A stretch of 64,000 nucleotides of DNA from Alphaproteobacteria bacterium (GTDB taxonomy: Bacteria > Pseudomonadota > Alphaproteobacteria > CACIAM-22H2). The stretch lies in the NCBI GenBank assembly GCA_017308135.1, contig JAFKFM010000014.1:1-64000 (forward strand). Reading direction: 5' to 3'. Positions 17,721 through 27,111 of the stretch are shown here, piece after piece. The translations under genes and the position numbers were made by a program. Each line of letters begins with the position of its first letter. Position 1 is the first letter of the stretch. The notes under the pieces are model-generated. The model was given only the letters and a program-made list of their open reading frames with translations, did no database searches and was not told the origin of the DNA.

Positions 17721-18899
17721 ATGTCCGAGACACCGCTCATTAAAACAGTCCACGACAATCCTCGCTTCGCAAACCGCTCCGAGCTGATCGGCATCGCCGT
17801 GCTGGCCGTGATTCTGATTGTGATCCTGCCGCTGTCGCTGGATATCTTTCGGCTCAACCTCGTGGCGAAGTATCTGACTTACGCTTTCGTCGCACTCGGT
17901 CTGGTGATCTGCTGGGGCTATGGCGGCATTCTCAGCCTCGGGCAGGGCGTGTTCTTCGGCCTCGGCGGCTACTGCATGGCGATGTTCCTCAAGCTTGAAG
18001 CATCGAGCGTTGCAAACACCAAGATTCAGTCGACGCCCGGCATTCCGGACTTCATGGACTGGAATCAGCTCACGCAACTGCCGTTCTTCTGGAAGCCGTT
18101 CAACAGCCTGACTTTCACGATCATCGCGATCATTCTGGTGCCGGCCGTGTTTGCCTTCATCATCGGCGCGGCAATGTTCAAGCGCCGCGTCGGCGGTACC
18201 TACTTCGCGATCATCACCCAGGCGATCGCTGCGATCATGACCATTCTGATCATCGGCCAGCAGGGCTATACCGGTGGCGTCAACGGCATCACCGATCTGC
18301 GCACGCTGAAGGGATGGGACATCCGCACCGATCATGCGAAGTTCATTCTCTACTTCGTCGAGGTCGCCTGCCTGTTCGGCTGCATCGGGATCGCGCAGTT
18401 CATCCGGCACTCCAAGCTTGGACGTATCCTTGTCGCCATGCGCGAGAAGGAGGATCGCGTTCGGTTCTCCGGCTATAGCGTCGCGAATTTCAAGATCTTC
18501 GCCTATTGCGCGGCAGCTGTGTTCGCAGCCATCGGCGGTGCGATGTTCACCCTCGAAGTCGGATTCATGTCGCCGTCCTTCGTCGGCATCGTGCCTTCCA
18601 TCGAGATGGTGATCTACACCGCGGTCGGCGGTCGGCTGTCGATCCTGGGCGCGGTTTACGGCACGCTGCTGGTGAATTTCGCCAAGACCAGCTTCTCGGA
18701 ATCTTTCCCAGAACTCTGGCTGTTCGGCCTCGGCGCGCTGTTTATCGCTGTTGTGCTGGCCTTCCCGAATGGTCTCGCCGGAATCTGGCGCGATCACATC
18801 CAGCCACGGATCGAGCGCCTGTTTGCTTCGCGCGTCAAGAGCGGCGGAAAAAGCGGCTGGACCGGCGGCTCGGTCGCCGACGGCGCACCTGCGGAATAG
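17721..18899 (+). CDS. urtC: Urea/amide ABC transporter permease UrtC
   Basis: A 392-residue permease of the LivM class with about ten membrane segments. WGYGGILSLGQGVFFGLGGY is the family signature near residue 65, and GGVNGITDLRTL lies in the middle loop. The length, longer than plain LivM, is normal for UrtC. It forms the second half of the channel with UrtB, and urtD follows after 9 bp. A long antisense reading frame opposite this gene is a composition artefact. Confidence 0.92.
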   Translation: MSETPLIKTVHDNPRFANRSELIGIAVLAVILIVILPLSLDIFRLNLVAKYLTYAFVALGLVICWGYGGILSLGQGVFFGLGGYCMAMFLKLEASSVANTKIQSTPGIPDFMDWNQLTQLPFFWKPFNSLTFTIIAIILVPAVFAFIIGAAMFKRRVGGTYFAIITQAIAAIMTILIIGQQGYTGGVNGITDLRTLKGWDIRTDHAKFILYFVEVACLFGCIGIAQFIRHSKLGRILVAMREKEDRVRFSGYSVANFKIFAYCAAAVFAAIGGAMFTLEVGFMSPSFVGIVPSIEMVIYTAVGGRLSILGAVYGTLLVNFAKTSFSESFPELWLFGLGALFIAVVLAFPNGLAGIWRDHIQPRIERLFASRVKSGGKSGWTGGSVADGAPAE

Positions 18900-18908
18900 G
18901 AGAGCATT

Positions 18909-19664
18909 ATGCTTGTCGGTCATCAGCCAAAAGACTTTCTCCTCGCTGTCGAGTCGTTGACGGTCTCGTTCGACGGCTTCAAGGCGGTGAACGATCTGTC
19001 GTTCTACGTCGATGAAAACGAAATCCGCGTCATCATCGGTCCGAACGGCGCTGGCAAGACGACGGTGCTCGATCTGATCTGCGGAAAGACCAAGGCGACA
19101 TCGGGCTCCATCCAGTTCCGCGGCAAGGAACTGACCAAGATGAAGGAGAACGAGATTGTTCAGACCGGTGTCGGCCGCAAGTTCCAGACGCCGTCGATCT
19201 ATGACGATCTTACCGTGTTCGAAAATCTCGAAATCTCCTATCCGCGCGGACGGACGGTGTTCGGCGCGCTGACATTCCAGCGCGACAAGGCGGTGCGTGA
19301 ACGCGTCGAGGAAGTCGCCGAAATGATCTTTCTCAAGGATCGCCTCGGCATGAGCGCCGAACTGCTCAGCCACGGCCAGAAGCAATGGCTTGAGATCGGC
19401 ATGCTGCTGATCCAGGACCCGGATCTTCTGATGCTTGACGAGCCGGTGGCCGGCATGAGCGTCAGCGAGCGGGTGAAGACCGCCGAATTGCTGAATCGCA
19501 TCATCAAGGATCGATCGGTTCTGGTGATCGAGCACGACATGAAATTCGTTGAGGACATCGCCCATAAGGTGACGGTGCTGCATCAGGGCCAGATTCTGTC
19601 AGAAGGATCGATGGAGCAGGTCAAGAACGATCCGAAGGTCATCGAAGTCTATCTCGGTCACTGA
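18909..19664 (+). CDS. urtD: Urea/amide ABC transporter ATPase UrtD
   Basis: A 251-residue LivG-type ATPase. Walker A GPNGAGKTT lies near residue 46, a Q-loop segment (VGRKFQTPSIYDDLTVFENL) follows, and LLMLDEPVAGMS is the Walker B region. The ABC signature is LSHGQKQW rather than LSGGQ, which is usual for UrtD. It works as a heterodimer with UrtE under the UrtB-UrtC channel. AGGAGAG precedes the start. Confidence 0.92.
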   Translation: MLVGHQPKDFLLAVESLTVSFDGFKAVNDLSFYVDENEIRVIIGPNGAGKTTVLDLICGKTKATSGSIQFRGKELTKMKENEIVQTGVGRKFQTPSIYDDLTVFENLEISYPRGRTVFGALTFQRDKAVRERVEEVAEMIFLKDRLGMSAELLSHGQKQWLEIGMLLIQDPDLLMLDEPVAGMSVSERVKTAELLNRIIKDRSVLVIEHDMKFVEDIAHKVTVLHQGQILSEGSMEQVKNDPKVIEVYLGH

Positions 19665-19691
19665 CACCACTGTTAGCTGAAGGAATACGCA

Positions 19692-20381
19692 ATGCTGGCG
19701 ATTTCGGATCTTCACGTCGCTTACGGACAGAGCGAAGTCCTGCATGGTCTCAACGTATCGGTCGCGCCCAATGAGATCGTTGCGATCATGGGACGCAACG
19801 GCATGGGCAAGACCACGCTGATGAAGTCGCTGATGGGAATCGTGCCGACCAAGAGCGGATCGGTGACCATGGAAGGCAATGAACTCAGCAAGCTGAAGAG
19901 CTATGAGCGCGTCGCCAAGGGCCTCGCCTATGTGCCGCAGGGCCGCATGATCTTCTCGACCATGACGGTGAAGGAGAATATCGAGACGGGCCTTGTCGCC
20001 CACGGCGACAAGGATGTGCCGGGCGACATCTACGAACTGTTTCCGGTGCTGCTCGAGATGAAGAGCCGCCGCGGCGGCAATCTGTCCGGTGGCCAGCAGC
20101 AGCAGCTTGCGATTGCCCGTGCGCTCGCGACAAGGCCGAAGGTTCTGCTGCTCGATGAGCCGACCGAAGGCATCCAGCCGTCGATCATTCGCGAGATGGC
20201 CCGCACGCTCAAGCGTATCCGCGATGAACGCGGCCTGTCCATCATCGTGTCCGAGCAGGTCCTCAGCTTCGCACTCGACGTCGCTGATCGGGTTCTTGTC
20301 ATCGAGAATGGTGAGATTGTCCGCGATGAAGCCCGCGAGGGCATCGATGCGGAGCAGGTCGCCAAATATCTGTCTGTCTGA
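19692..20381 (+). CDS. urtE: Urea/amide ABC transporter ATPase UrtE
   Basis: A 229-residue LivF-type ATPase with Walker A GRNGMGKTT (Met in place of the more common Ala, usual for UrtE), signature LSGGQQQQLAIARAL and Walker B LLLDEPTEGIQPS. It completes the importer. Its stop is 32 bp before fmdA and the spacer carries a GGGGAGAG ribosome-binding site, so transporter and formamidase are likely one transcript. Confidence 0.92.
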   Translation: MLAISDLHVAYGQSEVLHGLNVSVAPNEIVAIMGRNGMGKTTLMKSLMGIVPTKSGSVTMEGNELSKLKSYERVAKGLAYVPQGRMIFSTMTVKENIETGLVAHGDKDVPGDIYELFPVLLEMKSRRGGNLSGGQQQQLAIARALATRPKVLLLDEPTEGIQPSIIREMARTLKRIRDERGLSIIVSEQVLSFALDVADRVLVIENGEIVRDEAREGIDAEQVAKYLSV

Positions 20382-20413
20382 ACTCAGTTCGTAACCAAGG
20401 GGAGAGCATCACG

Positions 20414-21643
20414 ATGCCAGAAACACTGATCAAGGTCGATCTCAATCAGTCGGCCTACGACAACGACAAGGTCCACAATCGCTGGCACCCCGACATTCCT
20501 ATGGTGGAGTGGGTCAATCCGGGCGACGATTTCATCATCGAGACCTACGACTGGACCGGTGGCTTCATCAAGAACAACGATTCCGCCGATGACGTGCGTG
20601 ATATCGACCTGTCGATCGTGCACTTCCTCTCGGGTCCGATCGGCGTGAAGGGTGCTGAGCCGGGTGATCTGCTGGTGGTCGACCTGCTCGACGTCGGTCC
20701 GATGAAGGAGAGCCTGTGGGGCTTCAACGGCTTCTTCTCCAAGCAGAACGGTGGCGGCTTTCTGACCGATCACTTCCCGCTGGCGCAGAAGTCGATCTGG
20801 GACTTCAAGGGCATGTACACCTCGTCGCGGCATATTCCCGGCGTGAATTTCGCAGGGCTTATCCATCCGGGTCTGATCGGCTGTCTGCCCGATCCCAAGA
20901 TGCTGTCGATGTGGAACGAGCGCGAAACTGCATTGATCGCCACCAATCCGACCCGCGTGCCGGGCCTTGCCAATCCGCCATTCGGCCCGACGGCGCATAT
21001 GGGCCGGCTCAAGGGCGACGCAAAGGCGAAAGCTGCTGCGGAAGGCGCGCGCACCGTTCCGCCGCGTGAGCATGGCGGCAACTGCGATATCAAGGATCTG
21101 TCGCGCGGCTCGAAGATCTATTTCCCGGTCTACGTTCCGGGCGCGGGTCTCTCGATGGGCGACCTGCACTTCAGCCAGGGCGATGGCGAAATCACCTTCT
21201 GCGGGGCCATCGAAATGGCCGGCTGGCTGCATATCAAGGTCGATGTCATCAAGGACGGCATGGCGAAGTACGGCATCAAGAATCCGATCTTCAAGCCGTC
21301 GCCCGTGACGCCGAACTACAACAACTATCTGATCTTCGAGGGCATCTCGGTCGACGAGGCCGGCAAACAGCACTATCTCGATGTGCACATCGCCTACCGT
21401 CAGGCATGTTTGAATGCGATCGAGTACCTGAAGAAATTCGGATATTCCGGTGCACAGGCCTATTCGATCCTCGGAACGGCTCCGGTGCAAGGTCACATCT
21501 CGGGCGTCGTGGACGTGCCGAACGCCTGCGCCACGCTGTGGCTGCCGACAGAAATCTTCGACTTCGACATCATGCCGTCGTCGGCCGGCCCGATCAAACA
21601 CATCAAGGGCGGCATCGACATGCCGCTGTCGCCGGACAAGTAA
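20414..21643 (+). CDS. fmdA: Formamidase FmdA
   Basis: A 409-residue enzyme of the acetamidase/formamidase family with the length usual for FmdA. It hydrolyses formamide (and more slowly other short amides) to formate and ammonia in the cytoplasm. IKVDLNQSAYDNDKVHNRWH at the N-terminus and GAGLSMGDLHFSQGDGEITF in the core are characteristic. Placement directly after urtABCDE implies that the imported substrate is hydrolysed here to give ammonium. No urease genes are visible, which favours an amide rather than urea as the true substrate of this copy. Confidence 0.93.
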   Translation: MPETLIKVDLNQSAYDNDKVHNRWHPDIPMVEWVNPGDDFIIETYDWTGGFIKNNDSADDVRDIDLSIVHFLSGPIGVKGAEPGDLLVVDLLDVGPMKESLWGFNGFFSKQNGGGFLTDHFPLAQKSIWDFKGMYTSSRHIPGVNFAGLIHPGLIGCLPDPKMLSMWNERETALIATNPTRVPGLANPPFGPTAHMGRLKGDAKAKAAAEGARTVPPREHGGNCDIKDLSRGSKIYFPVYVPGAGLSMGDLHFSQGDGEITFCGAIEMAGWLHIKVDVIKDGMAKYGIKNPIFKPSPVTPNYNNYLIFEGISVDEAGKQHYLDVHIAYRQACLNAIEYLKKFGYSGAQAYSILGTAPVQGHISGVVDVPNACATLWLPTEIFDFDIMPSSAGPIKHIKGGIDMPLSPDK

Positions 21644-21734
21644 GAGTCCCCGCGTGAGAATGCGGGAGCGGCACGTATCTGCCGCCCCCGTGTTCACGCA
21701 GGATCGCGAAAGCAGACAAACGGGGAGACGGGCT

Positions 21735-22076
21735 GTGCCGATTTACGAGTATCTTTGCAACGATTGCGGACCATTCACCGACATGCGGCCGATGGCCGAG
21801 AGCGATGATCCGCAGATTTGCCCACAATGCACGACGCAGGCGCCACGAGTGATCCTGACCGCACCGCACTTTGCCTGCATGCCGGCTGAGAGGCGTAAAG
21901 CTTATGCCACCAACGAACGCAGCGCCAACGCGCCGAAGACGTTGAGTGAATATAAGGCTTCGCATGGGCCGGGTTGCGGCTGCTGTTCAAGCGGCAAGCC
22001 GTCGCGGTTGATGACGAAATCACGCTCCGGCGCGAAAGGTTTCCCCACCGCGCGGCCATGGATGATCAGTCATTAA
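21735..22076 (+). CDS. fmdB: FmdB-family zinc-ribbon protein
   Basis: A 113-residue protein starting at GTG 21735 after GGGGAGACGG; upstream in-frame sequence has no matching ribosome-binding site. It begins PIYEYLCNDCG and carries two CxxC pairs (Cys8/Cys11 and Cys29/Cys32) that form a zinc ribbon. A second cysteine cluster, GCGCCSSG, lies near residue 77. FmdB-type proteins are found beside formamidase genes and were proposed to regulate them, but the mechanism is not settled. It is the last gene of the urt-fmd block. Confidence 0.85.
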   Translation: MPIYEYLCNDCGPFTDMRPMAESDDPQICPQCTTQAPRVILTAPHFACMPAERRKAYATNERSANAPKTLSEYKASHGPGCGCCSSGKPSRLMTKSRSGAKGFPTARPWMISH

Positions 22077-22151
22077 TGTTGAGTTGAACGATTGCCAGGA
22101 GTGTTGTTCGGCAATCACGTCAATACCCAAAAATCATTCTTCGAGGAGAGT

Positions 22152-22187
22152 CCTTCCAAGGGAAGGGGCGGATCAATTTGATCCGCC
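22152..22187. terminator. Two adjacent hairpins between convergent fmdB and alkylsulfatase genes
   Basis: CCTTCC/GGAAGG (~22152-22166) and GGCGGATCAA/TTGATCCGCC (22167-22187, separated by one T) are perfect inverted repeats between two convergent genes. Neither strand shows a long T-run, so they may act as a bidirectional roadblock or protect both 3' ends. Confidence 0.5.
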
Positions 22188-22188
22188 G

Positions 22189-24123
22189 TCACGTGATGGG
22201 TTGTCTGCGCGGTTCGACAATCGCGAACATGCGCGGAAATTCGTCCATCAATCCCATCAGTTCAGCAAGTTTCATGGCATTTCCCGTCACCTTGATCTGC
22301 CCGGCCATGACAGCCTCGGGAAAGCTCGTTTGCTTGGCGATCACACCATTGAAGAGATCGCGTGTCAGAGCGAAGCCTGCATCGGCCTCTGCCGATTGCG
22401 CGCCGGAAAGGTAGGTGAGGGCGCAATTCTCAAGCGTCAACACAAAGGTTTCGTTCGTGTCGGTGAATTGCCAGTTCAGCGTAATGTGCTTGCCCTCGGC
22501 CTTCGGGCCGTTCAGCCGGACGCCGAGCACATCCCACAGTTGTTCCGTACGCAAGGCGGCGAGCGTCTCGCGCGGCATGCCGGGGCGCGGCGGCAGATTC
22601 GGCATGCCGTGCCGCAATTCCTGTGCTGCGAAGAGATATGAGTTTCTCCAGGTTGCACTTTCGGAGAGATATCCGAGCTGTTCGAACGTATCCGCAAGGA
22701 GTGTCTTCGCGTCGCTGTTGTCAGATTCGGCAAATACCAGATGGCTCAAGGCCTGGGCGATGAAGCGAAACTCGCCTTTTTCGAAGTCCTTTCGGGCGCG
22801 GCTCAGAATCGATGCCGCGCCTCCCATGTACTCGACGTATTTCTTGCCAGCCTCGATGCGCGGCAAAGGATCGAGATTGGCCGGGTTGGCGTCGTACCAG
22901 CCAAGATATTTCTGATAGATTGCCTTCACGTTATGGCGGATATGGCCGTAATAGCCGCGCGCGTGCCACGCGTCGTCGAGGCTTGAGGGAAGCTTGATCG
23001 TTTCGGCGATCTCCGCGGCGTTGAGTCCGTGATTCATGAGGCGCACGGTCTGGTCATGCGCGAATTTGTAGAGATCTCGCTGCTCGCGGATCATGGTGTC
23101 GACGCGATCCGTGCCCCACACCGGCCAATGATGCTGGCCGCACATGGCCTGAGCCTTGCCGCCCCACATCTGCAGAGCCTCGTTCAGATATTTCGACCAG
23201 GCGAGCGCATCGCGCACGTCCGCCCCGCGGAACGGCAGGAGGTTATGAAAGTTGTGCGTACAATTCTCGGCGAGATTGAGCACTTTATAACGCGGAAGAT
23301 AGAAGTGCATCTCCGCAGGCGCCTCAGAGTTCGGCGCCATCTGAAATTCAAATGTCACCCCGTCGATGGTGCGCGTATCGCCCGTCGCCTTGATCAGGTC
23401 GGTTGGGCGAAGCAGCTCCACCAAACCGGCCGCCATCGATTTTCCGAGTCCGCAATCGATCTGTCCGCGCGGCCCTTTCGCCAGCAGCGGCCCGAATTGA
23501 TATTGGGCACGGCGCAGCATGGCAGGTCCGGCAATGATGTTCTCGGACACGGCATGCTCGAGAAAGAGATCAGGAGCGATGATCGGGACGTTGCCAGCAG
23601 CAAGGGTTGCATCATCCAGAACGCCGCGAGCGCCGCCCCAGTGGTCCGTATGCGTGTGTGTGAACATGACGGCAGTGACGGGGCGATGGCCGCGATGCTC
23701 ACGGTAAAGCTCCAGCGCTGCCCGTGCCCCCTCGATCGACGTCAGCGTATCCACGACGATGACGCCGTTGTCGCCCTCGATGAGCGTCATATTGGCGATG
23801 TCGAAACCGCGCACCTGATAGACGCCGGGGACGACTTCGAACAGACCGTGATTCATATTGAGGCGCGACTGTCGCCACAGGCTTGGATCGGCGGTGGGAG
23901 GGGCAGCCTGCTCGCCTAAAAAGCCGTAAGGTTCGAGGCTCCAAACTTCGCGGCCGTTGTCAGACAATATCCGGGCGTGCTCGCGAGTGCCGAGAAAGCC
24001 GCGCGATGCATCGTCGAAGTCGCGGGTGTCCGAGAAGGGCAATGCCTTGAGCGTCGCATCATGCTGCGCCTTGACGGCGAGGGATGCATCTTTCGGGCGT
24101 TCCGGAGAATTCTGTTCGGCCAT
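22189..24123 (-). CDS. Metallo-beta-lactamase-fold alkylsulfatase (SdsA1-like)
   Basis: A 644-residue enzyme of the class III alkylsulfatase family, which cleaves sulfate from alkyl sulfates such as dodecyl sulfate. The zinc motif THTHTDHWGG lies near residue 155. Further candidate ligands are Glu in SEAPAEM (~266), Glu in LAENCTHNFHN (~284) and His in GQHHWPVWG (~328). The C-terminal ~120 residues match the SCP2-like lipid-binding domain expected in SdsA1 relatives. No signal peptide is visible, unlike secreted SdsA1, so it is probably cytoplasmic. It is the last gene of a minus-strand operon behind a GMC alcohol dehydrogenase, which would use the released alcohol. Confidence 0.9.
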   Translation of the reverse strand: MAEQNSPERPKDASLAVKAQHDATLKALPFSDTRDFDDASRGFLGTREHARILSDNGREVWSLEPYGFLGEQAAPPTADPSLWRQSRLNMNHGLFEVVPGVYQVRGFDIANMTLIEGDNGVIVVDTLTSIEGARAALELYREHRGHRPVTAVMFTHTHTDHWGGARGVLDDATLAAGNVPIIAPDLFLEHAVSENIIAGPAMLRRAQYQFGPLLAKGPRGQIDCGLGKSMAAGLVELLRPTDLIKATGDTRTIDGVTFEFQMAPNSEAPAEMHFYLPRYKVLNLAENCTHNFHNLLPFRGADVRDALAWSKYLNEALQMWGGKAQAMCGQHHWPVWGTDRVDTMIREQRDLYKFAHDQTVRLMNHGLNAAEIAETIKLPSSLDDAWHARGYYGHIRHNVKAIYQKYLGWYDANPANLDPLPRIEAGKKYVEYMGGAASILSRARKDFEKGEFRFIAQALSHLVFAESDNSDAKTLLADTFEQLGYLSESATWRNSYLFAAQELRHGMPNLPPRPGMPRETLAALRTEQLWDVLGVRLNGPKAEGKHITLNWQFTDTNETFVLTLENCALTYLSGAQSAEADAGFALTRDLFNGVIAKQTSFPEAVMAGQIKVTGNAMKLAELMGLMDEFPRMFAIVEPRRQPIT

Positions 24124-24143
24124 GGGACGTGCTCCTCAACTCG

Positions 24144-25736
24144 TCAATGATGGGCCGCGCGGATCATGTCGGCAGCCTTTTCGGCGATCATGATCGTGGG
24201 GGCGTTGGTGTTGCCGCCGACCAGCGTCGGCATGATGGAAGCGTCCACCACCCGCAGGTTCTCGACACCGCGCACGCGCAATTGCGGATCGACGACGGCG
24301 AGATCGTCTGTGCCCATGCGTGCGGTGCCAACGGGGTGATAAACCGTATCGGAACGATCGCGCAGGAGGGTGCGAATCTGATCGTCGCTTTGGATGGTGC
24401 CGCTGTACATCTCGGCTGTTCGCCACTTGGCCAGCGGCTCCGCTTCCATGATCCTGCGCGTTATCTTGAAGCCCTTGAGCATGACCTCGATATCGTCGGC
24501 ATGATCGTAGAATTTGGGATCGATCAATGGGGCTGCGTTCGGATCGGCGCTGTTGAGCGACACCGTGCCGCGGCTCTTGGGACGAAGCAGGCAGACATGG
24601 CAGCCGAAACCATGTCCGAAATGGCGGGTGCGGCCGTGATTGTCCGCGATCGCCATGCTGAAATGTAACTGGATGTCGGGAATGGCCAGATCGGGATCGG
24701 TTTTGAGGAAGCCGCCGCATTCGGCGATGTTCGATGTCACCATGCCGTGTCCGGCGCGTCGATAGTGGCCGATTTCCTTCAGCAGGCGATTGAGCCCTGC
24801 AAATGAGACGCCGAAATTGTCGGCGGAGATCGAGCGATAGGTGAACGCGAAGTCGATATGATCTTGCAGGTTCTGGCCGACGCCCGGCGCGTGGTGAACG
24901 GCGTCAATGCCGAAGGACTTCAGGTGCGTGGCGTCACCGAGGCCTGAAAGCATCAGCAATTGCGGCGACTGGAACGCGCCACTACTCAGAATGATCTCGC
25001 GCCGCGCTTTGACAGTTTCGGTGTCGCCATCTCTGCTGAATTCAACGCCGGCGGCCCTTTTGCCTTTGAAGATTACGCGTCTCGCCAGAGCCTGCGTTAT
25101 GACTTCCAGATTCGGCCGCGACAGGTTCGGCTCAAGATAGGCGCGCGATGCGCTCCAGCGCTGGCCCTCCTTCTGGGTGACCTGATAGGGGCCAACGCCG
25201 TACTGGTCGGCGCCGTTGAAGTCATGATTGATCGGTAGTTGCAGCGACTTCGCGGCCTCCAGAAAATGCTGTTGAAACGGATTTTCGGTCCTCAGGTTGC
25301 TGACATTGAGCGGACCACCGACGCCATGATGGGCGCCGTTCAGCGTCTCGTTGTTTTCGGATTTCCGGAAGTAGGGTAGTACATCGTCATATCCCCAGCC
25401 GGGATTGCCAAGCTTTGCCCAGTGATCGTAGTCCGAGCGATGGCCACGGATGTAAACCATGGCGTTGATCGCGCTCGATCCGCCAAGTGCCTTGCCGCGC
25501 GGCTGATATCCCCGGCGATTGTTGAGGCCGGGTTGCGGCACGGTCTGGAATGCCCAGTTGTTTTTCTTAGAGGGCACCATGATGGCAAGGCCGAGCGGCG
25601 CCCTGACCATCCAGTTGTTGCCGGAGCCGCCGGCTTCCAGAAGGCACACATTCACTTTCGGGTCTTCGCTAAGGCGGCTCGCAAGAACGCAACCGGCGGA
25701 GCCGCCGCCAACGATCACGTAATCAAATTCGTCCAC
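24144..25736 (-). CDS. GMC-family FAD-dependent alcohol dehydrogenase
   Basis: A 530-residue flavoprotein of the glucose-methanol-choline family, close to choline/alkanol dehydrogenases of the AlkJ/BetA type. The FAD dinucleotide fold is VIVGGGSAGCVLASRLSEDP (~7-26). The C-terminal active-site region contains YHPVGTARMG with the catalytic His, and NTNAPTIMIAEKAADMI closes the FAD site. It probably oxidises the long-chain alcohol released by the neighbouring alkylsulfatase to an aldehyde. The gene lies 20 bp upstream of the alkylsulfatase and 37 bp downstream of the carrier. Confidence 0.9.
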   Translation of the reverse strand: MDEFDYVIVGGGSAGCVLASRLSEDPKVNVCLLEAGGSGNNWMVRAPLGLAIMVPSKKNNWAFQTVPQPGLNNRRGYQPRGKALGGSSAINAMVYIRGHRSDYDHWAKLGNPGWGYDDVLPYFRKSENNETLNGAHHGVGGPLNVSNLRTENPFQQHFLEAAKSLQLPINHDFNGADQYGVGPYQVTQKEGQRWSASRAYLEPNLSRPNLEVITQALARRVIFKGKRAAGVEFSRDGDTETVKARREIILSSGAFQSPQLLMLSGLGDATHLKSFGIDAVHHAPGVGQNLQDHIDFAFTYRSISADNFGVSFAGLNRLLKEIGHYRRAGHGMVTSNIAECGGFLKTDPDLAIPDIQLHFSMAIADNHGRTRHFGHGFGCHVCLLRPKSRGTVSLNSADPNAAPLIDPKFYDHADDIEVMLKGFKITRRIMEAEPLAKWRTAEMYSGTIQSDDQIRTLLRDRSDTVYHPVGTARMGTDDLAVVDPQLRVRGVENLRVVDASIMPTLVGGNTNAPTIMIAEKAADMIRAAHH

Positions 25737-25773
25737 GGAATTTCTCCTGAGGGATTCGGTGCTCTGGCGGCTG

Positions 25774-27057
25774 TCAGGTCGTGCTTCCGGCCAGCACGGC
25801 GGTGCGGGCAGGGGCGATGCGTCTGGCTTCTGCTTCAGGGCGGATGAACATCATTCCGATGGTTCCTCCCGCCAGCATGATGACGCCGCAGATAACGAAG
25901 CCGCTGTTGAAGCCGTCGAGTGGCGTGGTGGCTTTCTCGACGAGGCTTCCCATCACATAAGGCGCGATCAGCCCGGCGGTGGTGCCAATCGCATTGCTGA
26001 TGGCGAGCAACGCACCACGTTGACTGACCGGCGTGATCTCGCCGATCACCGCATGCGAGATCACATAGATGATCGAGGGGAAGGCCATTCCGCAGGCACC
26101 GGCGATGATTTTTCCCGTAATGTTGTCGATATGCGGCAATGCGACCAGCAAAATCCCGCCGAAGGCGACGCATGCGCCTCCCAGACACCCCCTTGCGATG
26201 CGGCTGCTGACCCCGCGCGCCATCAGCCGCTGCGAGTACCAGCCCAGGCCGATCACGACGATCACGCCGAGACCGGATGTGAGTGCGGTCAGCAGGCCCA
26301 CCGAGCGTTGCACGAAACCGAGGCCATGAACAAAGTAAGCTGCCTGCCACGACAGGCTGAGTGACAGCGCCCAGTAGGCGCCGAAATAGGCGCACCAGCT
26401 CGCGATGATCGTTGGATTGAGCAACAGGCGACGATAGGGGACACGGTTGTCTGACAGACTCGCTGCGGACTCGGTATGCACAAGTGGACCTTCGCGGCCC
26501 CATGCGGCCCAGGCGACCGTCCACAGCAGGCCGGCGATGCCTAGCGCGCCGAATGCCCAGTGCCACGAATAATGAACGATCAGAAGATTAAGCAGCGGCA
26601 GCACAATCATGATGCCGACGCCTGCGCCCTGCGCGATGACCGCCGTGGGGAGCGTGCGCCGTTCGTTGGGGAACCACTTGTAGGCGGCATGCAGTGCGAT
26701 GGGATAGGCCGGACCTTCGCCGGCGCCGAGAATGATGCGGCATGCGACCAGCGTCCCGATGCCGACCGAGCCCACCATCGGAAACTGTGTGAGTGCCCAG
26801 ATCAACCCCATAGCCAGCAAAATCCAGCGGGACTGGATGCGATTGGCGATGAAGCCGACAATGATCGAGGAAATGGCGAAGAGAAGAAAGAAGGCAGAGC
26901 CGACGAGGCCGAACTCGCTCGGCGACAGCTTCATCTCATCCATAATGGGAACGGCGGCGAGGCCGATGATGGCCTTGTCGGCGAAATTGATCAGCATGAA
27001 GAAGAAGAGCAGGCCGACGACACGCCATGCCCCTGGTTCTGTCTTTCGATCGGTCAT
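25774..27057 (-). CDS. MFS transporter, anion:cation symporter type
   Basis: A 427-residue inner-membrane carrier with about twelve hydrophobic segments. DKAIIGLAAVPIMDEMKLSP and the GEGPAYPIALHAAYKWFP segment are typical of the ACS branch, which takes up organic anions. It probably imports an organosulfate or other acidic substrate for the sulfatase module. It sits between the TetR gene (54-bp gap) and the GMC gene in one minus-strand operon. The substrate is inferred from context only. Confidence 0.88.
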   Translation of the reverse strand: MTDRKTEPGAWRVVGLLFFFMLINFADKAIIGLAAVPIMDEMKLSPSEFGLVGSAFFLLFAISSIIVGFIANRIQSRWILLAMGLIWALTQFPMVGSVGIGTLVACRIILGAGEGPAYPIALHAAYKWFPNERRTLPTAVIAQGAGVGIMIVLPLLNLLIVHYSWHWAFGALGIAGLLWTVAWAAWGREGPLVHTESAASLSDNRVPYRRLLLNPTIIASWCAYFGAYWALSLSLSWQAAYFVHGLGFVQRSVGLLTALTSGLGVIVVIGLGWYSQRLMARGVSSRIARGCLGGACVAFGGILLVALPHIDNITGKIIAGACGMAFPSIIYVISHAVIGEITPVSQRGALLAISNAIGTTAGLIAPYVMGSLVEKATTPLDGFNSGFVICGVIMLAGGTIGMMFIRPEAEARRIAPARTAVLAGSTT

Positions 27058-27111
27058 TGTTTCGCTTCCCTGTCACTTTGCGTCGGCGTTTTGCCAATCT
27101 TCGTTCGGTTG

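Noticed and set aside
17214..19583. A 789-codon open frame on the minus strand opposite urtB-urtC-urtD
   Set aside because: It lies wholly antisense to three well-supported transporter genes and its translation is a low-complexity mix of Asp, Arg, Glu and His. This is typical of antisense frames in G+C-rich DNA.
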